Assembly: GCA_050943135.1 (NCBI GenBank)
Contig: JBMNOP010000002.1
Span: 1 to 64,000, forward strand
Reading direction: 5' to 3'
Length of the DNA stretch: 64,000 bases
Source: RUG695 sp050943135
GTDB taxonomy: Bacteria; Planctomycetota; Planctomycetia; Pirellulales; Thermoguttaceae
Part shown: one piece after another, positions 55,087 through 63,702 of the stretch
How positions within the stretch are numbered: the first letter of the stretch is position 1
Layout of the letters: each line of letters begins with the position of its first letter
The notes under the pieces: model-generated
Databases searched by the model: none
What the model was told of the DNA's origin: nothing
The model's input: only the letters and a program-made list of their open reading frames with translations
Program-made: the position numbers and the translations under genes

Positions 55087-56354
55087 CAGGTGAATTCAAA
55101 GTTCGTATCTGAGAGGGAATGAAATACGGCATGCTCTAACAAAGATGCTCCGGCTTGCGGGTAGACGAAATCATCGGCATCATCCTCAACCGAAAAAAGC
55201 CAGTTAAGAGAGAGAAACGCCCGGTCACCACCGGTAATATCGCCGTCGCCGTTAATATCACATGCGACGAGAAACCCATCGTCCTCTTCACTGCTCAGCC
55301 AGTAGTTGTAGAGAAGCGCCCGGTCGCCGCCGGTAATATCACCGTCGCCGTCAATGTCAACCGGACAGACAAGGAATGATTTGACACCACTCCAGTCGGA
55401 AGTCGCGTAGGCACCGGTGCCGAGCGCCCGAACCTTATAACTTTCCGATATCCCATACGTAAGACCGGTAATTGTCGCGGACAGCTCTTCTGTTTCGAGG
55501 GTATTCCAGGTGCTCCCGTCAGATGACCAGGCCAATTCGTAAGAAGAGGCGTTCGCGACCGCACCCCACGTGAGCAAATGGCGATTAGTACCGCCGGAAA
55601 CATATACACCGTGAAGACCGGTTTTAATCGTCGGCTCACCCAGTTTCCCCGTGCCGTCGGAAACCACCACCGTAACGCTTCCGAAAGCAATCTCATCCGA
55701 AGCCAGACGGCCGACGCCCAGCCGAGCCAGGTTAAACGCTTCATTTTCTACACCCTCAAAGGTCGGTGTCGAGGCATAAATGCCCCCATCCCCTTCGCCG
55801 ACCACGGTGAACGAAAAAGTGCCGAGAAGAGCCCATCGGTCTACCGCCAGAGTTTTCGTGTTCGGCGAAGCCATCCCGCCGACTAATGAAACACGGCCGG
55901 AAATTTCGGTCGAAGTGTAAGTGGCCATATTTGAGAAGAGAGAACTGACGGTATAATTGCCGGCTTGGAGGACAGACTCCGAGTAGACTAAATCGAGATA
56001 ACCACCAACGGTCCCTTTAAGACTTCCGTCGATATTCTTGACCCAAATTTGGGCGTTGAGGACGTCACCCACAGAAGCAACAGAGATCGATTCCGCAAGT
56101 TCGGCTGTCTGAGTCACGGTCGAAAGAGAATCGGAAAGAACGATGGCAACGGCCATCTTTTCGTTGGAACCCTCTGCTGTGCTGATGGGAGAGCTCACAA
56201 ACGTCTCGAAATCCCTGGGCACAGAGGGAGCAACATCGACCGCGCCCCCCGCAATAACCGCCGGAAGGAGACGCCCTTCCAACGCTTCCAACCGAAGGGG
56301 ATGGAAAGAATGTACGCGCGCAGCATTTTTGATCGAACCGAAAAACTTTAGCAT
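55086..56354 (-). CDS. Secreted cohesin-like, fibronectin III and dockerin protein
   Basis: 422 aa from the ATG at 56354 (GAGGGAT upstream). Residues 19-32 (PLRLEALEGRLLPA) are the N-terminal sorting-type motif of planctomycete exported proteins. A cohesin-like sandwich spans about 88-230 (SVGDVLNAQIWVKN, SGRVSLVGGM, WALLGTFSFTVVG), a fibronectin III module about 245-325, and the dockerin two calcium loops DIDGDGDITGGD (333-344) and DINGDGDITGGD (366-377). May link secreted proteins by cohesin-dockerin pairing. Coupled to the YdjY gene. Confidence 0.8.
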   Translation of the reverse strand: MLKFFGSIKNAARVHSFHPLRLEALEGRLLPAVIAGGAVDVAPSVPRDFETFVSSPISTAEGSNEKMAVAIVLSDSLSTVTQTAELAESISVASVGDVLNAQIWVKNIDGSLKGTVGGYLDLVYSESVLQAGNYTVSSLFSNMATYTSTEISGRVSLVGGMASPNTKTLAVDRWALLGTFSFTVVGEGDGGIYASTPTFEGVENEAFNLARLGVGRLASDEIAFGSVTVVVSDGTGKLGEPTIKTGLHGVYVSGGTNRHLLTWGAVANASSYELAWSSDGSTWNTLETEELSATITGLTYGISESYKVRALGTGAYATSDWSGVKSFLVCPVDIDGDGDITGGDRALLYNYWLSSEEDDGFLVACDINGDGDITGGDRAFLSLNWLFSVEDDADDFVYPQAGASLLEHAVFHSLSDTNFEFT

Positions 56355-56680
56355 AAAGATCCCTCGCGTTGAATGGAACCGATTCGGAGAGCCATGTCGG
56401 TGCAAGAGGCCGGTAAATTCCGATCAAACAGCAGCCCCTACGGAATATTCGCGCGAAAACAACACGCAGAAATACACACGCGGCATCGGCCGCACCGTCC
56501 CTTGCCATTGTAAAAAAAGTTCGTCGATAATGCAAGTGATCCCCTGTTCGAAAGAACGGGCGCCTTAAACAGTAAGCGCCTAAACCGAGAGAATTCTTAG
56601 GGCCTTGCGGAAACTTCGACCTGTTGTATAATCTGCGGCGGTTTGCTAGTTTCTCTCGATAGTTTACACCGGTAATAAAC

Positions 56681-57019
56681 ATGAGAAAACATTTTTCACC
56701 GCAAAACGAGAGCCCTCCATCCGAAGAGTCCCCATCGATTGAAATTTCGACCCACGCCGACCGTATTGGTGTCTACTACTCCGATCTCTCCCAGAACAAC
56801 GACTTTAAAGGTGATGACTTCGACGATTTAGACGAGGATGAAGATTTCGACGATGATTTTGACGCCGATTTCGAAGACATCCCCGATGACGAAGATGACG
56901 AACTCCTTGACGATGATGAGGCTGATTCAGATGACGACGCCGATGATGGGGATTACGACGAAGATTTTGATGACCTAAATTCAGACGAAAATACCTTCGA
57001 CAATGAAGAGGACGAGTGA
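56681..57019 (+). CDS. Highly acidic small protein, upstream partner of an HD hydrolase
   Basis: 112 aa. The first 40 residues are ordinary (SPSIEISTHADRIGVYYSDLSQNN), the rest is almost entirely Asp and Glu with Phe/Ala interruptions. No recognised domain. The stop TGA (57017-57019) overlaps the GTG start of the HD protein by four bases, so both should be made in fixed proportion. Highly acidic tails of this kind occur in proteins that bind basic partners or mimic nucleic acid, but a function cannot be assigned. The low-complexity part could also be coding artefact; the coupling argues against that. Confidence 0.6.
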   Translation: MRKHFSPQNESPPSEESPSIEISTHADRIGVYYSDLSQNNDFKGDDFDDLDEDEDFDDDFDADFEDIPDDEDDELLDDDEADSDDDADDGDYDEDFDDLNSDENTFDNEEDE

Positions 57020-58467
57020 CATCCCCCCTGTTTAATGCGCTGGCAATCCCCGAAGTCGCCCAACTTGACTCCAGGATTTCGTTGATTCGAATCCCACCGG
57101 AACTTGACGTTCCGCTGACGGCGCGAGTTCGGAAAATTATCGATGCCACCGAATTCCGGCGATTGGCCGAAATTCCGCAACTCGGACTCGTCTCGCTCGT
57201 CTACCCCGGGGCACGGCATACCCGTTTTGAACATTCGCTTGGCGTTTATCGTCTTTCGTTGCTTTTCCTGCGTCGCCTTTCCAATGATCCGCGTTTTGCC
57301 CAAACGGTACGGCTAGAAGACGTAACGGTCTTGATCGCTGCGGCTCTTCTGCATGATATCGGCCATTGGCCCTGTTGTCATCTGATCGAAGATTTGGAAC
57401 TTCCGGGAATACGGAATCACGAATCGATGGCCGAACGTTTTATCGCCCGAGGGAAGATCGGTACAATCCTACGGCGAGAGTGGAATATCGATCCCGACGA
57501 TGTCCTGACACTCCTTGAAAAGACACCCGTTAAACGCCGCCGGGGTGAAAGTGAGAATGAATATCAGCGTCGCAGTAAAGTCTACCGACTTTTCATGTCG
57601 ATCATCTCCGGACCGATCGATATCGACAAAATGGACTACTTGGTCCGCGACAGTCTGGGCTGCGGCGTACCGTACGGTCATCATTTTGACCAAGAGCGAC
57701 TGATCGGATGTCTCTGCCTCAATGAAGCGGGGGATGGACTTGCGATCAGCGAAAAAGGGAGGACCGCAGCCGAGTTAATGGTATTTGCTCGGTACGTCAT
57801 GTTCAGCGAAGTCTACTGGCATCATACGGTACGGGCAGCAACCGTCATGTTTCAGCGGGCATTCGAAATTCTCTGGTCCCATTACCCAACCCGTGAAGCG
57901 CTGGTTGAGACCGCCCTGGAAACCTCATTCGAGGGCTGGCTTCAGATGCTTCGCAGATCCTGCGAGACCTCGCTGCAAAATGCTTCTCTCCCCGAAGAGG
58001 CGCGTCTCGACTGTGCCGACGCGTTGCGTCTCTTAGGGGGTATTTTTTCGGCGAAACGTTCGATCTACAAAAGGGTGCGGCAGTTCAGTGTGATGGAATC
58101 ACCCGAAATCTACGCCATTCTTGCCGGGCGACCTTATCCGGTCCTTCGACAATTTACCGGTTATATAGTTGATGAGATCCGCCGAAACAAGGGTAATATC
58201 ACTCTTCGGAAAAACGATATTCTCGTCGACTCTCCTCCCAAAACCAAAGAAATTGAGTTTAAAATCTCGGTTTTCTACCCTGTCGAAAACAAATATCGTC
58301 CTCTTCACGATGTCTCGCCGGTGGTTCGTGCGCTCGCCGACGAACAGTTTGAACATAACGTCAAAAAAATCCGTATCTTTGCCCGCGCCGAAATTGCGGA
58401 AACCCTTCGCCAAATTCCAAATCTTGACGAATTGATCAGGCATGCCGCAACAAAGGTAGTCTCTTAG
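57016..58467 (+). CDS. HD-domain phosphohydrolase (dGTPase/SAMHD1-like)
   Basis: 483 aa, probable GTG start. HD-fold metal site: RHTRFEHSLGVY (His73), LLHDIGHWPCCH (His113-Asp114) and ISGPIDIDKMDYLVRDS (Asp207). This arrangement is that of dNTP triphosphohydrolases of the SAMHD1/YfbR-like group. Substrate (dNTPs, cyclic nucleotides or others) is not predictable. The C-terminal part (about 330-480) is predicted helical with a beta stretch. Coupled to the acidic protein. Confidence 0.8.
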   Translation: MTSPLFNALAIPEVAQLDSRISLIRIPPELDVPLTARVRKIIDATEFRRLAEIPQLGLVSLVYPGARHTRFEHSLGVYRLSLLFLRRLSNDPRFAQTVRLEDVTVLIAAALLHDIGHWPCCHLIEDLELPGIRNHESMAERFIARGKIGTILRREWNIDPDDVLTLLEKTPVKRRRGESENEYQRRSKVYRLFMSIISGPIDIDKMDYLVRDSLGCGVPYGHHFDQERLIGCLCLNEAGDGLAISEKGRTAAELMVFARYVMFSEVYWHHTVRAATVMFQRAFEILWSHYPTREALVETALETSFEGWLQMLRRSCETSLQNASLPEEARLDCADALRLLGGIFSAKRSIYKRVRQFSVMESPEIYAILAGRPYPVLRQFTGYIVDEIRRNKGNITLRKNDILVDSPPKTKEIEFKISVFYPVENKYRPLHDVSPVVRALADEQFEHNVKKIRIFARAEIAETLRQIPNLDELIRHAATKVVS

Positions 58468-58544
58468 AGTAACGCCGAACCACAAAGAATAAAGGCCGGA
58501 ACGAAATACTTGTCAGCACTCTTTTGAGACTCGCGGTCTGAATC

Positions 58545-60470
58545 TTACCGCTCAGAGTCAGGACCGACGACAAGGCCTTCTTGCCGGGAGTAATTATCGG
58601 CACCGCCGGCGACCTTTGGCGTCGTTTTTTGGCCCGTCAGAAAGTTATTGATCGTCGAGCGCTTATACAGATCGACAAGATACTGACGTGCGGCAAGGAA
58701 CGCCTTTTTCCGGTGGACACTCGTCGTGAGCGTCTCTTTAGCATCTTCGAACGAAACCGCCTGTGCCGGAATAATCTCTTGACAATAGAGAATAACGAAC
58801 GAATTACGGTCGACCTGGATCACTCCGGAAAGTTCACCGGGACTCAAAGCGAAAGCCTCTTCTTCAAGAGTCGGCATACCACCGTTCTTGATGATCGGTG
58901 CAATCCGCCCGCGCATTTGACGGCTTCCCGGTTCGGCGGAATATTTGGCTGCCAGATCGCCGAAAACTTCTTCAAGCGGACGGTTTTCTCTGGCCGGAAT
59001 CGTTCGCGCCTTCTGCCAGGCTTCTTGCGCAAGCCGCTGATCCTGGACAAAAATACCCAGACACTGTACCTTCGGGCCGAAGTTGGCTTCATATCCCTTT
59101 TGCAGATCTTCGTCGGTTACCTGGACCAAAGGTTCCGAAAGTTTCCGGATCACCAATTCCGGCCAGACGATGTTCGTCCGATAAACTTTTTCGGAAAAGT
59201 GTGTTGCTTCGAGTTCCCGCTTCATGTAGGCTTCAATATTCGGTTTGCCGTCCGGAAGGGGATAAGTCGTCTCGGCAGCCTTAATCCAGATTTCGGTATC
59301 GATGTCCTGATCGGTTATCGTCGCCCCCACTTTTTTGAGCTCCTGCCGGAGAAGGGTAAAGAGAATCAGCCCTTCGAGGTCTTGACGGGCATAGAGTTCC
59401 AGGCTCTTATCGATTATCGACTCGAGCAAAATCGGATGACCCCCGACCAGCGCCGCGGTGTTGGGATACTTCTGCATCAATTCGGGGTCCCCCAACACGT
59501 TGACCACATCGGCCTCTTTCCCCAATCTTTCGAAAAGAGCGTTGGCAGCAGTCTTCAACTTTTCGTCAGCGGCACGCGAACGAAGGAGGCCTTTGATCTC
59601 GTCAATCTTTTCCTGCGGAACCACGGAGTCGTATCGGTTTTCGCATTTGAAAATAATGTACTCATTCTCGGGACCATACGGACCGACCACGTCTGAAATA
59701 TCTCCCGGGTTCATCGAAAAAAAGAGGTCTTCGAGTTGGGGATCCGAAAAGGCGTAACGACGGACCGGCTGCATCCTACCCTTGTTCGATGCGGTGATCA
59801 TATCCGTCGATTCGTTTTTCGCAACATCGCCGAATGAGTCGGGATCGGCTGTAACCCTGGCATGAACGTCGTCGGCCTCTTCCTTGGTTTTCGTCATGAT
59901 CTGCTGCATAACGACGGATGGACCGTAATTCTTCAGATATTCTTTTTCCAGCTCCTCGTCGGAAACCGCAATCTCCGGTGCAACCAAGGCCTGCAGCGCT
60001 AAACGAGGCCAGATCACCTCGTCGGCATACTGCTTTGCAGTCATACCATTCTGATCTTTTATTAGGTCGGTAAACTGCTCGGCCGATAGGCGATTCGCTT
60101 TTGCCAGACGCTCAATCTCCTTGTTGACCTCGTCGCGGGTGATCGTCACCTGACGGCGTTTGCACTCGGCCAACACCAAGACCCGGTTTTCGATCCGTTC
60201 GAGAACCTCGGGACCATGCACCCGAAGCGTTTCGGCTTTCAGTTCGTCAGCGGTAATCTTCTGACCGTTCACTTCTGCCACGACTTCGGGCAGAAGTGTT
60301 TTTTTCTCCTGATGAATCGGATTTGAGTTGGCCACGCGAGAAACGGCGCTTTCAACGGGTTTACCGTTTTGGGCCGAGAGTCCCCCCGAGAAAAAGGCCA
60401 GGAAAAGAAAAAAGATCGACAATCCGGGAAAAACCGGGAAACATAAGGAGCAACTTTGAAGTTTCCGCAT
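58545..60470 (-). CDS. Exported peptidyl-prolyl isomerase with two PpiC modules
   Basis: 641 aa. Signal segment about 12-33 (FPGLSIFFLFLAFFSGGLSA). First unit: VVAEVNGQKITADELKAE (SurA-like N-region), then a PpiC/parvulin stretch around MQQIMTKTKEEADDVHARV to VVGPYGPENEYIIFKCENR. A second, similar unit in the C-terminal half includes KVQCLGIFVQDQRLAQEAWQKA and PAQAVSFEDAKETL. Assists folding of outer-membrane or secreted proteins. Probably transcribed from 60.5 kb after the small membrane protein gene. Confidence 0.75.
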   Translation of the reverse strand: MRKLQSCSLCFPVFPGLSIFFLFLAFFSGGLSAQNGKPVESAVSRVANSNPIHQEKKTLLPEVVAEVNGQKITADELKAETLRVHGPEVLERIENRVLVLAECKRRQVTITRDEVNKEIERLAKANRLSAEQFTDLIKDQNGMTAKQYADEVIWPRLALQALVAPEIAVSDEELEKEYLKNYGPSVVMQQIMTKTKEEADDVHARVTADPDSFGDVAKNESTDMITASNKGRMQPVRRYAFSDPQLEDLFFSMNPGDISDVVGPYGPENEYIIFKCENRYDSVVPQEKIDEIKGLLRSRAADEKLKTAANALFERLGKEADVVNVLGDPELMQKYPNTAALVGGHPILLESIIDKSLELYARQDLEGLILFTLLRQELKKVGATITDQDIDTEIWIKAAETTYPLPDGKPNIEAYMKRELEATHFSEKVYRTNIVWPELVIRKLSEPLVQVTDEDLQKGYEANFGPKVQCLGIFVQDQRLAQEAWQKARTIPARENRPLEEVFGDLAAKYSAEPGSRQMRGRIAPIIKNGGMPTLEEEAFALSPGELSGVIQVDRNSFVILYCQEIIPAQAVSFEDAKETLTTSVHRKKAFLAARQYLVDLYKRSTINNFLTGQKTTPKVAGGADNYSRQEGLVVGPDSER

Positions 60471-60564
60471 AATCCATCCTTAGAATCGCGTTAAAGAAAT
60501 TGCCGCCGTCACCTATCCCGCAGCATGGTCGTTATTCTAGCCATTCCGGGAAAACGAGGCAAGT

Positions 60565-60804
60565 TCAATTACTTTTCTGCAAAAGCTTCTCCGAGGCCAA
60601 AAGGGTAACCAACAGTCCGAGGTCAACAGCCCACAGAGCAAAAAGCCCCCGCGAAAAAAAGGAGAAACACGCCTTCCCTCCCGTATCCCCCACCATGCCG
60701 AACAATGACCCGAACACGCACAAAAGGAGACCGAAGACGGGGAAAACAACCGCGCAGAACCAAAAAAGGAGAAGCAAACATCGAAAAATACGTGAAAATT
60801 GCAT
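60565..60804 (-). CDS. Small two-TM membrane protein, uncertain
   Basis: 79 aa: MQFSRIFRCLLLLFWFCAVVFPVFGLLLCVFGSLFG then a short loop and a second hydrophobic stretch (LFALWAVDLGLLVTLLA). No ribosome site better than AACGGG. Two clear membrane segments and the position 95 bases upstream of the PpiC gene make it plausible, but no family is recognised. Confidence 0.4.
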   Translation of the reverse strand: MQFSRIFRCLLLLFWFCAVVFPVFGLLLCVFGSLFGMVGDTGGKACFSFFSRGLFALWAVDLGLLVTLLASEKLLQKSN

Positions 60805-60912
60805 TTTACCCGTTTCCGGTTATCACCTATAATACGCCACATATTGGTACGTTCAGCATTTCGGGGGTCCGGAAGAACCGCCACTCCCACAGACCGTCCT
60901 TTGCCAGAGACA

Positions 60913-63333
60913 ATGTCGATTATAAAAAAAATCCCAAGTTTTCTCTATCCCCCCCTCTTTCTCATCATCGGAATTCTTCCTTGGACAGACATTCCACGAG
61001 AGTGCCGCGCCGCTTCGTCGCGCGTCACAATGCAAGACGGTCGTATCCTGACCGGTGAAATCGCCTCGATCGGAAGCGTGGCGGTCGATCCGAATTATCG
61101 AAGGACAAGCAACGAGTCTGCAATCGAAAAGATCATCGTGATCGACGACCAACTCCGGTTAACCTATGTTCCCAAGAACCATATTCTCGACATTTCGCAG
61201 GATGACCTCGGTTCTTCGGCCGAAATTTTCAAGTTCCGCCAACCGATCTTCCGCTCGAACTCTCAATCTGCCGTTTCCCTTGGCGCTTATAAAACCGCTG
61301 AACCGTTCGACCAATTTGGTCGCAGAACCATTTACTTCGGTGGAGAGCCTCTTGTTCAGGGAATCACTGAAATCGCTCCGGGGTACATTCGCGCACAGGG
61401 AATCAATCTTGGAATCGATATGCGCTTTTCACCTCATTCGTTTCATCGTGAATTTTTGACGTCGATGATTAGGAAGAACATCGACTCGAGCTCTCTCTCG
61501 GACCGGCTGCGAATCTACCTATTCTATACTCAGGCCGAACTCTTCGAAGAGGCTGCCGCTGAACTGGAGGAAATTATCCGTGATTTCCGGAGTGCTCCAG
61601 AAAATACCGATCAACTTGCCGCAAGCCTGAGAATGATCAGGCAACTTTCGGCAACACGCCTGGTCGACGAACTGAAGCTGCGCCGAACGGCAGGACAGCA
61701 CCAAAACGTTCGCGCCCTACTCGACACCTTTTCAAGCGAAAACGTCTCGACCGACCTGACACAGTCTGTTCGTTCGATGATTCGGGAATATTCCGAGGAA
61801 GACGCAAAAGAAGAGCGGATCCTCTCCGAGCTGAACCGAATGACCGAAGGGCTTTCGAACAATGATCAGAAGACGGCCATTGCCAAAACCATTGCTGAAA
61901 TCAATTTTCAGCTCAACCCGAACACCTCAAACCGCTTTGCGGAATTCCTCCTTTCGCTCCCCGATAAAAGTCTTTCCGATGAACAGCGGTTGGCGATTGG
62001 CATCTCGGGATGGCTTGCAGGCAACGCGGGAGTCGATAATCGTTTGGAATTGGCCCTTTCAATGATCCGGCTTCGTGCCAAAATCAAAGACTATCTTCGG
62101 GAAACATCGGAGAAGAAACGGCAGGAGATCATCGAGGAGATCAGGGCCGAAGAGGCCTCGACTCCGCTCGACACCCCTGCGCGGATTCTCCGCTATATCC
62201 AACCACCCCTTGAGACCGAACAGATAGATCCCTCTCTCAATGGTTTCTACCAAATCGAAACTCCGTCGTTCGTCGAAGGGAGACATTTTCGCTACCTGGT
62301 TCAGCTTCCTCCGGAATATGATCCGAACCGGAAGTACCCGACGATTGTTACCCTGCATAGTGAGCGGACTACCCCGGAAATCCAGATAGACTGGTGGGCC
62401 GGTCCCTGGAAAGAAAAGAAATCGAAGGACGGCACCGTCATAAAAGAACGATTCGGTCAGGGAACCCGATTTGGTTACATTGTAATCGCCCCCCGCTGGG
62501 CAGAAGGAGAAAACACCTACCACGGTACCGCGGCCGAAACGGGAGCTGTTCTGTACGCCCTGCGTGACGCAGCCCGCCGCTTTTCGATTGATACGGACCG
62601 TGTTTTTCTGAGCGGTCACTCTGCCGGCGGCGATATGGCATGGGACCTGGGTCTGTCGCATCCCGACCTTTGGGCCGGAATCATTCCAATCTGCGGCAAA
62701 GCGACCCGCTACCCCTACTATCTCCGCAAGAACGCTAGGTTCGTCTCGATCTATGCGGTCTATGGGGAACTCGACGGTGGAAAATCAACGTTGAGTAAAG
62801 GGGTTCTCGACCCGGCGATGAACCAAACCCATCCGTTTGATACGACGTGTGTTGTCTTCCGCGGCCGAGGAAACGAATCGTTTTCAGACGAATTAATCCG
62901 TCTCTTTGAATGGATGAATTCACGTTCACGCAATTTCTTTCCGAAAGAAAAGATGAAGCTCTATTCCATGCGTCCCTGGGACTACTATTTTTGGATAGCG
63001 GAACTCGGCGATTTCCCTGAAAAAGGGATGGTCCTTCCGATGGACTGGTCAACGGGAAAACTTCCGGCCAGGTACTCTCCGGCAAAGACAGATTTCCTTC
63101 ACATCGGCGAAAACAAGATCAAGATCGTCTCATCGGCCGAATCGTGTACGGTTTTCTTGGCTCCGGAAATCGTAAACTTTGACCAGAGGATTGAGGTGAC
63201 CTTTAACGGTAAACGGCTCTCGCCTCCCAATGGTATTGTCACGCCGAGCCTTGATGTTCTCTTGGACGACGCACGCACTCGGGCCGACCGCCAACACCCG
63301 TTCTGGGCCCGTCTCGACAGCCGAAAGAAATGA
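60913..63333 (+). CDS. Large secreted alpha/beta hydrolase (PHB-depolymerase/peptidase-like)
   Basis: 806 aa from the ATG at 60913, with hydrophobic signal SFLYPPLFLIIGILPW near the start. Residues 40-470 are a long helical N-terminal region specific to this group. The hydrolase domain follows PSFVEGRHFRYLVQLPPEYDPNRKYPTIVTLH: Ser570 in FLSGHSAGGDMAWDLG, Asp621 in AVYGELDGG. Where related proteins have GRGHE, it reads GRGNESFSDE (Asn654), so the expected catalytic His seems to be missing. Function unknown; the oxyanion and nucleophile motifs are intact. Confidence 0.7.
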   Translation: MSIIKKIPSFLYPPLFLIIGILPWTDIPRECRAASSRVTMQDGRILTGEIASIGSVAVDPNYRRTSNESAIEKIIVIDDQLRLTYVPKNHILDISQDDLGSSAEIFKFRQPIFRSNSQSAVSLGAYKTAEPFDQFGRRTIYFGGEPLVQGITEIAPGYIRAQGINLGIDMRFSPHSFHREFLTSMIRKNIDSSSLSDRLRIYLFYTQAELFEEAAAELEEIIRDFRSAPENTDQLAASLRMIRQLSATRLVDELKLRRTAGQHQNVRALLDTFSSENVSTDLTQSVRSMIREYSEEDAKEERILSELNRMTEGLSNNDQKTAIAKTIAEINFQLNPNTSNRFAEFLLSLPDKSLSDEQRLAIGISGWLAGNAGVDNRLELALSMIRLRAKIKDYLRETSEKKRQEIIEEIRAEEASTPLDTPARILRYIQPPLETEQIDPSLNGFYQIETPSFVEGRHFRYLVQLPPEYDPNRKYPTIVTLHSERTTPEIQIDWWAGPWKEKKSKDGTVIKERFGQGTRFGYIVIAPRWAEGENTYHGTAAETGAVLYALRDAARRFSIDTDRVFLSGHSAGGDMAWDLGLSHPDLWAGIIPICGKATRYPYYLRKNARFVSIYAVYGELDGGKSTLSKGVLDPAMNQTHPFDTTCVVFRGRGNESFSDELIRLFEWMNSRSRNFFPKEKMKLYSMRPWDYYFWIAELGDFPEKGMVLPMDWSTGKLPARYSPAKTDFLHIGENKIKIVSSAESCTVFLAPEIVNFDQRIEVTFNGKRLSPPNGIVTPSLDVLLDDARTRADRQHPFWARLDSRKK

Positions 63334-63702
63334 GATCTCCATTGATTTCACTTTTGGGGATATATAGAATTTAAAAAGAAAAGAGACTATTAAAAAGGAT
63401 AAGAAAGATAAGAAAGTAAAGGTATTATGGTAAAGTTTTTGATGTTGACATTGATGGTAAAATACCTATAATCTGGTTTGATGGAAAAGATGAAAACAAT
63501 GTAGAGGTTATTGTTTTTTGATAAGACAGAAGGTTTATTGGCCTTGAACGCATTTCGTTAAATAAATAAAATAAACCTTGTTGGGAGTTTGTCCGATAAG
63601 GTATTCTAGGGAAGTTTGTAAACGAGGGGAATTTATTTCGGTCAATCATCTCTTTGATGCTCGAAGAAAAAACATCTAACGGAACAACACGAAGGAAAGA
63701 CG
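63334..63702. other. AT-rich island without intact gene
   Basis: Far lower G+C than the surroundings. A 34-codon plus-strand frame (63420-63521) reads RYYGKVFDVDIDGKIPIIWFDGKDENNVEVIVF, which looks like the C-terminal end of a real protein, preceded in another frame by a Lys-rich tract. No start. Probably a gene remnant of foreign origin. Confidence 0.5.

Noticed and set aside
58581..59696. Plus-strand open frame of 371 codons
   Set aside because: Antisense to the double-PpiC protein; no domain recognised.
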